A stretch of 64,000 nt of DNA from Spisula solida (Eukaryota; Mollusca; Bivalvia; Venerida; Mactridae): the NCBI GenBank assembly GCA_947247005.1, contig OX365948.1:56465401-56529400 (forward strand). Direction: 5' to 3'. How positions within the stretch are numbered: the stretch's first letter is position 1; each line of letters starts with the position of its first letter. Made by a program: the position numbers and the translations under genes. The notes beneath the pieces were generated by a model that did no database searches, was not told the origin of the DNA, and saw only the letters and a program-made list of their open reading frames with translations. Shown one piece after another: positions 59,880-64,000 of the stretch.

Positions 59880-60339
59880 AGCTCACAATCGCCATCCAGC
59901 CCATGCATTTTTTTCTTGTTTGTATTCCTTAACAGCCCAAATTTAGAACAAAAATGATTGCATTTCTACGACAATTGCAAGCTTCATTTTATTCTAGATA
60001 TCATTATTTCTACGATATGCTTAATAATTAAGGGTGTTTCTATTTGCCATCAAAAGACGAATTGAAAAATTATGAATGTACTGATTACAAGCCGGTTCAA
60101 AATAATCAATATTATGTATAGTAGACGTTCCTTTCATTGCCTGGTAATCTACAATCCTTCTTTTTCGAAGGAGTTGAGCTTTCGTTGATTTCGTTTAGAA
60201 TCTCATCCCACGGTCAATCGACCTTTCAAATACAGAGCATACGTTTAACCCTTCCATGTTTTGTAATCCACAAACCCCACGAAAATGCATTTTCATCAAA
60301 ATTCACAAAATTTAATACCCACGAAAATATGTGATTTTA

Positions 60340-61870
60340 CAGTATATATATACAATGTATAAAAATATATATCTAAAGTTATATATATCATAAAAAAATT
60401 ATGAGCATCTGTTAACACGTATCTATAAGCATTTTCAGATTACAAGACTTCACAAAGATACATATATATATATATCTAATACAAATAAACATGAAAACGT
60501 GAGCCAGAGGTCGGAGTAAGCTAACGGACTAGGCTATACACTTATTACACCACGTACTGAATGTTTACGTTACGGATATCTCGTTACATGGCTAAACTTA
60601 TTATCGAAACAAATAACCCTCGATCTTCTGACTTAATTAACAGAAATATCGCCAGGGTCGATAAAATTCCGTCAATTCCGCCCTTATCCGTGAAATCACC
60701 GATTCTAATCAAAAGGCCGAGCGTACGTACTTTATACATGTACATGTATTTAATATCGGATAAGCCTGGAAGTTTGTATGCCGTACGCAGATTATTGCGC
60801 CAATAACGATCGATAAACGTACTATGAATCATTAGAAGATTTTTCCAATTTCCAAGGGACTTACACATTAACATGTAATGTAATATCGACATTTCCAGTC
60901 TCTCTAGAGTTTCAGAGAACTAATTTACCATCGCCGGCTGGACTGCAAGATTAATACGCGGTAAATGTGCTTATTAAAACAGACGATGAAACGATATTAA
61001 TACATGGGCGATAGATCAATACGCGCGTACTCAAAGTAATTGGGCTGGTGGTCTAGAATTAGGTTGAGAATATAGAACAAGATATGTTATAACTGATAGC
61101 CGAAGATTATGGCGCATTTAGATTAAGTGTGTGTGCTTCCGACTGCAACCTAAGTATTGCATTAATCGGGGCTTCCTTGTTGGTTAATTCCACGTAAGGG
61201 CCTTTTTCGTTTCATTAATCGCTATTCTTTAATCTGGCTTCTCTGTACATTTCCACCCCTAGTCAGATTTGTATTATTCAGTGAAACCATTTCATACGCG
61301 CTTCACATAAGCCCGAATCACGAAAAACCACGCTTATTTTCCAATTCCTTCGTTTAGTCGTCCAGTACAGTGGCGTTTATGCTTCGAAAAATGGTATTTT
61401 CTGGTAACCTTCACATGCTATGATTGTCGTTCGGTTCCGTTTATATATGTACCAAATGAATTGATGAGTTTATTTATGTTAAGGGGACAGAATCTATGGA
61501 CGTTGCTTGGTTGTGCATTTCAGGAAAAGTTAGAAACAGGCTTGACATACGAGTAAGTTAACATACAAACATGTGCTTCACAAGAAACGAAGAATAACCC
61601 ATATTTTCTTTGTGTGTATTGTTGCTCTTTACATAATGCTTCTAAACTAAGTAAAAAATGGACAATCTTAATGTTCCTGTTTAGCTGATACACTTAAGGA
61701 AATGTTAAGATTTTAAGTTTCCTTTAAGATGCTATGTGAATACCAGCTCTGATCATTCTAAGGATATACAGTTAAAAAGTCTTGCTCAATCAGTGACGTC
61801 ATAAAGGGTTAGCTAGTACCAGTAATGTTTTCTTGTTCTACGAATACATATAGGTAGCACTAGTTTATCC
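60340..61870. other. repeat-poor upstream stretch
   Basis: Apart from an AT run at 60460-60475, no repeat of the types seen elsewhere. 61090-61240 contains several ATTAAT-type homeodomain-like motifs. Overlapping frames at 60561-60892 on both strands match no family. Confidence 0.3.
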
Positions 61871-62116
61871 TAATTTATTTAGGTCGATGGTGAAACAAGT
61901 TTTTTCAACTTATATTAATCACCCTCGACACCTCATTCCTGATGTTATCCATCGCCACGAGGGTATGAGAGAAGAGAAGCCATTTTCCCATTTTTGCTGA
62001 GCGTCTAGCAAGGGAATTACTGGTACCAATTTAATTCGTCTTTTTATGACGCGACCTGGGATCGAACCCGAGACCTCCCGCACTCGAAGCCGACGCTCAA
62101 CCACTAGGCTACTGAT
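61871..62116 (-). repeat. tRNA-derived SINE, second copy
   Basis: Head TAGCCTAGTGGTTGAGCGTC and GGGTTCGATCCCAGGTCG on the minus strand; the body contains CATCGCCACGAGGGTATGAG and GCGTCTAGCAAGGGAATTAC. The open minus frame across it is a SINE by-product. Confidence 0.85.
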
Positions 62117-62847
62117 GGGAGGCGGTTGCAAAATTATTAGCACTAACGTAACCGGTAAGTACATACTATAAAGCATGAATGGTTAATCACGTCAATGAAA
62201 CTAATTATTACATCATTACCTGCCAAATGACGTAGTTACCATCACAACAATTCCTATGAATGACGATAAGCTATTTATAGAACTATATTAACCTGTCAGT
62301 TTGTAATTGGTATTAGTTTTCACATCAACAGACACCCATTTATAACGACGTGTCAGCACTATTTACGTACGCTTATGTCAATACCACACAGTAATATGAC
62401 GCTCTTTGGTCTGAGATGTGACGATGGTTAGTTACCACACCATATGTGTCGTCATTAAAGCAGTTAGGTATCATATACATGTGTGTTTATAGTATATAGG
62501 CTTGCTTGAAATATCCTTATTTGGTGATACGGGTGGAACGTTCTGGGTCTGTCTTGTGCAGGGGTGGCTAGGCGCTGTCGTCGTTATTGTACGAGTTAGA
62601 ATTTTTCTGTACATTGCATTTTTAATGTAATAATCCTCATTGGATGTATAAAATACAGACGCTATTACATGTATAAGTATTATTCCATATTTATTTAGCA
62701 CTTTTTCATGTTTTTACATGTTCAGAAGTGCTGCACAATCACGATTAAGAGTAAGACATGGTTAAAACAAATATGAAATAGTTACAATGCAAGTCAAAAT
62801 GATGCATTAATAGAGGTACTTTTCTGTTTGTTTTAATTGCAGTGGAT
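62117..62847. other. no recognisable gene
   Basis: 62500-62600 (GGAACGTTCTGGGTCTGTCT) weakly resembles 49820-49880; otherwise nothing. Confidence 0.3.
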
Positions 62848-62970
62848 ATACCATATACATTCGCTTACAAGGCCACATGGATCATAAGACGGGCCGGACA
62901 CTGTACGGACAAATATGGATTTTAGCATTAACCATCGTATTTATAAACCAGATCGCCTTATAAGCGGATG
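62848..62970. mobile_element. MITE, ACCGTATATA family, diverged
   Basis: ATACCATATACATTCGCTTA at the left and CGCCTTATAAGCGGATG at the right; the interior CAAATATGGATTTTAGCATT is as in other copies. Confidence 0.6.
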
Positions 62971-63869
62971 TGTTCGATGTTCTTTGTTGGACTGCTTAAT
63001 AGTAGTCATGAGACAAACCGACGTTTACCATTATCTTAATGACGTCATACAGTTCGCAGGACGTCACGAGAAACGTAAATTAGAATTTAATTGATTTTTA
63101 CCTGGTAAATCCAACAGGTCGCTATCAGCTGCCGTATTCTCGCACTTCGAGTCACCATTTATCCATTGAAGTGAGAATCCCCATACAAGATCTAGGCTTT
63201 ACATTTGAAACACTTGTTTATGAACACACTGTGGACGATTGTAGTTCCTTATCATCCACTGAGAGTAAGTAAGACCTTTCACGCTAGATATATCCCCTAT
63301 GTCCAGTTTGTACGCGTATTTTGGTAATGTCTGTCCGGGGGACAATGACTGCAGATAAAGGTGACAATAGATGACTGGTTTTCACTTTATTTCGTTGTAT
63401 ATCTGAAAAAGAAAACTATGAAACTGAATATTTATTATTAGACTATATTCTAACACAATTAGTAGCTCTATCTATAGATCTATGCACGTAGAAGAAACGA
63501 AGGTTTGCTTAACTAACCTCTAAGAACAGCTGGTTCACGTTTTGAAGTCATCTAATAAGTAGAAAATCAAAACGTTCTGAGGAAAGATTGTAGTGCAACT
63601 CATATCGTCTCTTGCTGTGCTGTTTTAAAATGCTGAAGTTTGACTTTGTTAGAATCGAGATGATATAATATATGCAACGTTAATTTATCACTTACAAAGT
63701 AGGCTATGGTCACTCGTTCTGAGGCTCTCTCGGGATTTAATTACTACACATCCGAGCTCCTGGCCATACTTGAATGAACGAAAATCACAAGAATATATTT
63801 AATATTAATCATTAATATCCACAATACGATCAACGTATCATTTTATGCTATGCACTCCTTGATACACGA
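62971..63869. other. right-end flank, no confirmed gene
   Basis: A short exon-like minus-strand frame with a GTAAAA donor near 63105 was considered and not accepted. Confidence 0.3.
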
Positions 63870-63960
63870 AAGCGGATAGGGAAGGGACTTAATAGAAACA
63901 GCAGAGCATGAAAGTCGCCAAAACGAAAGGGGTACACATTGCTAGCTGTACATGGAAGTG
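63870..63960 (+). repeat. dispersed family, diverged copy at right edge
   Basis: AGCGGATAGGGAAGGGACTT then AATAGAAACAGCAGAGCATG. Related to 27915-28105. Confidence 0.45.
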
Positions 63961-64000
63961 GCCCGGACGGTCGAAATGACAAAAAATAAGATTTTATGAC

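Noticed and set aside
61919..62176. 85-codon minus-strand frame
   Set aside because: It reads through the tRNA-SINE head and body.
63080..63200. Possible minus-strand exon ending CCAG|GTAAAA near 63105
   Set aside because: About 30 open codons before a plausible donor, but a weak acceptor, no family match and phase 1, which does not fit the exon at 53248 or exon 1.

Overview
The window is eukaryotic genomic DNA: AT-rich, about two-thirds or more noncoding, with small exons bounded by GT/AG splice sites, dense inverted-repeat elements (MITEs), tRNA-derived SINEs and many minisatellites. The repeat types (for example a GGACGGACGG-tailed element ending in GGTGAGCTAAAAA) are ones I associate with bivalve molluscs. 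The bivalve assignment is inference from those repeats and from the relatedness of the one gene found; it is not proven by the sequence.

One protein-coding gene can be assembled with confidence. It is an RGS (regulator of G-protein signalling) gene of the RZ type (RGS17/RGS19/RGS20-like) on the minus strand. Five coding exons at 45864-45686, 25834-25760, 21212-21157, 12785-12619 and 11605-11435 join in matching phases (2, 2, 1, 0) into a 215-residue protein. It has an N-terminal palmitoylation-type cysteine string (residues 48-60) and a complete RGS domain (about 94-210). A sixth exon at 53248-53168 (27 codons, strong start context, GTAAGA donor, phase 0) could supply an alternative longer N-terminus. 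The gene therefore occupies 11.4-45.9 kb, or 11.4-53.2 kb with that exon. About 98% of it is intron.

Downstream of the gene (1-11.4 kb) are MITEs, foldback elements, a bivalve-type repeat and minisatellites, including a GC-rich array starting about 32 bp after the stop codon. The introns hold further arrays: 85 bp in intron 4, a 41-bp E-box array in intron 3, a 72-bp array and a 1.2-kb near-palindrome in intron 2, and 72-bp and 25-bp arrays in intron 1. They also hold TTAA-flanked MITEs and copies of a dispersed family with a GGCAGCACTCAAC core. Exon 1 sits inside a cluster of at least four MITEs. The upstream flank (53.3-64 kb) holds two tRNA-SINE families, a 31-bp array of about 19 units, another TTAA MITE and long stretches with nothing recognisable.

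No CRISPR array, operon, complete autonomous transposase or reverse transcriptase, rRNA or bona fide tRNA gene was found. Almost all open frames other than the RGS exons are chance frames or frames through repeats.
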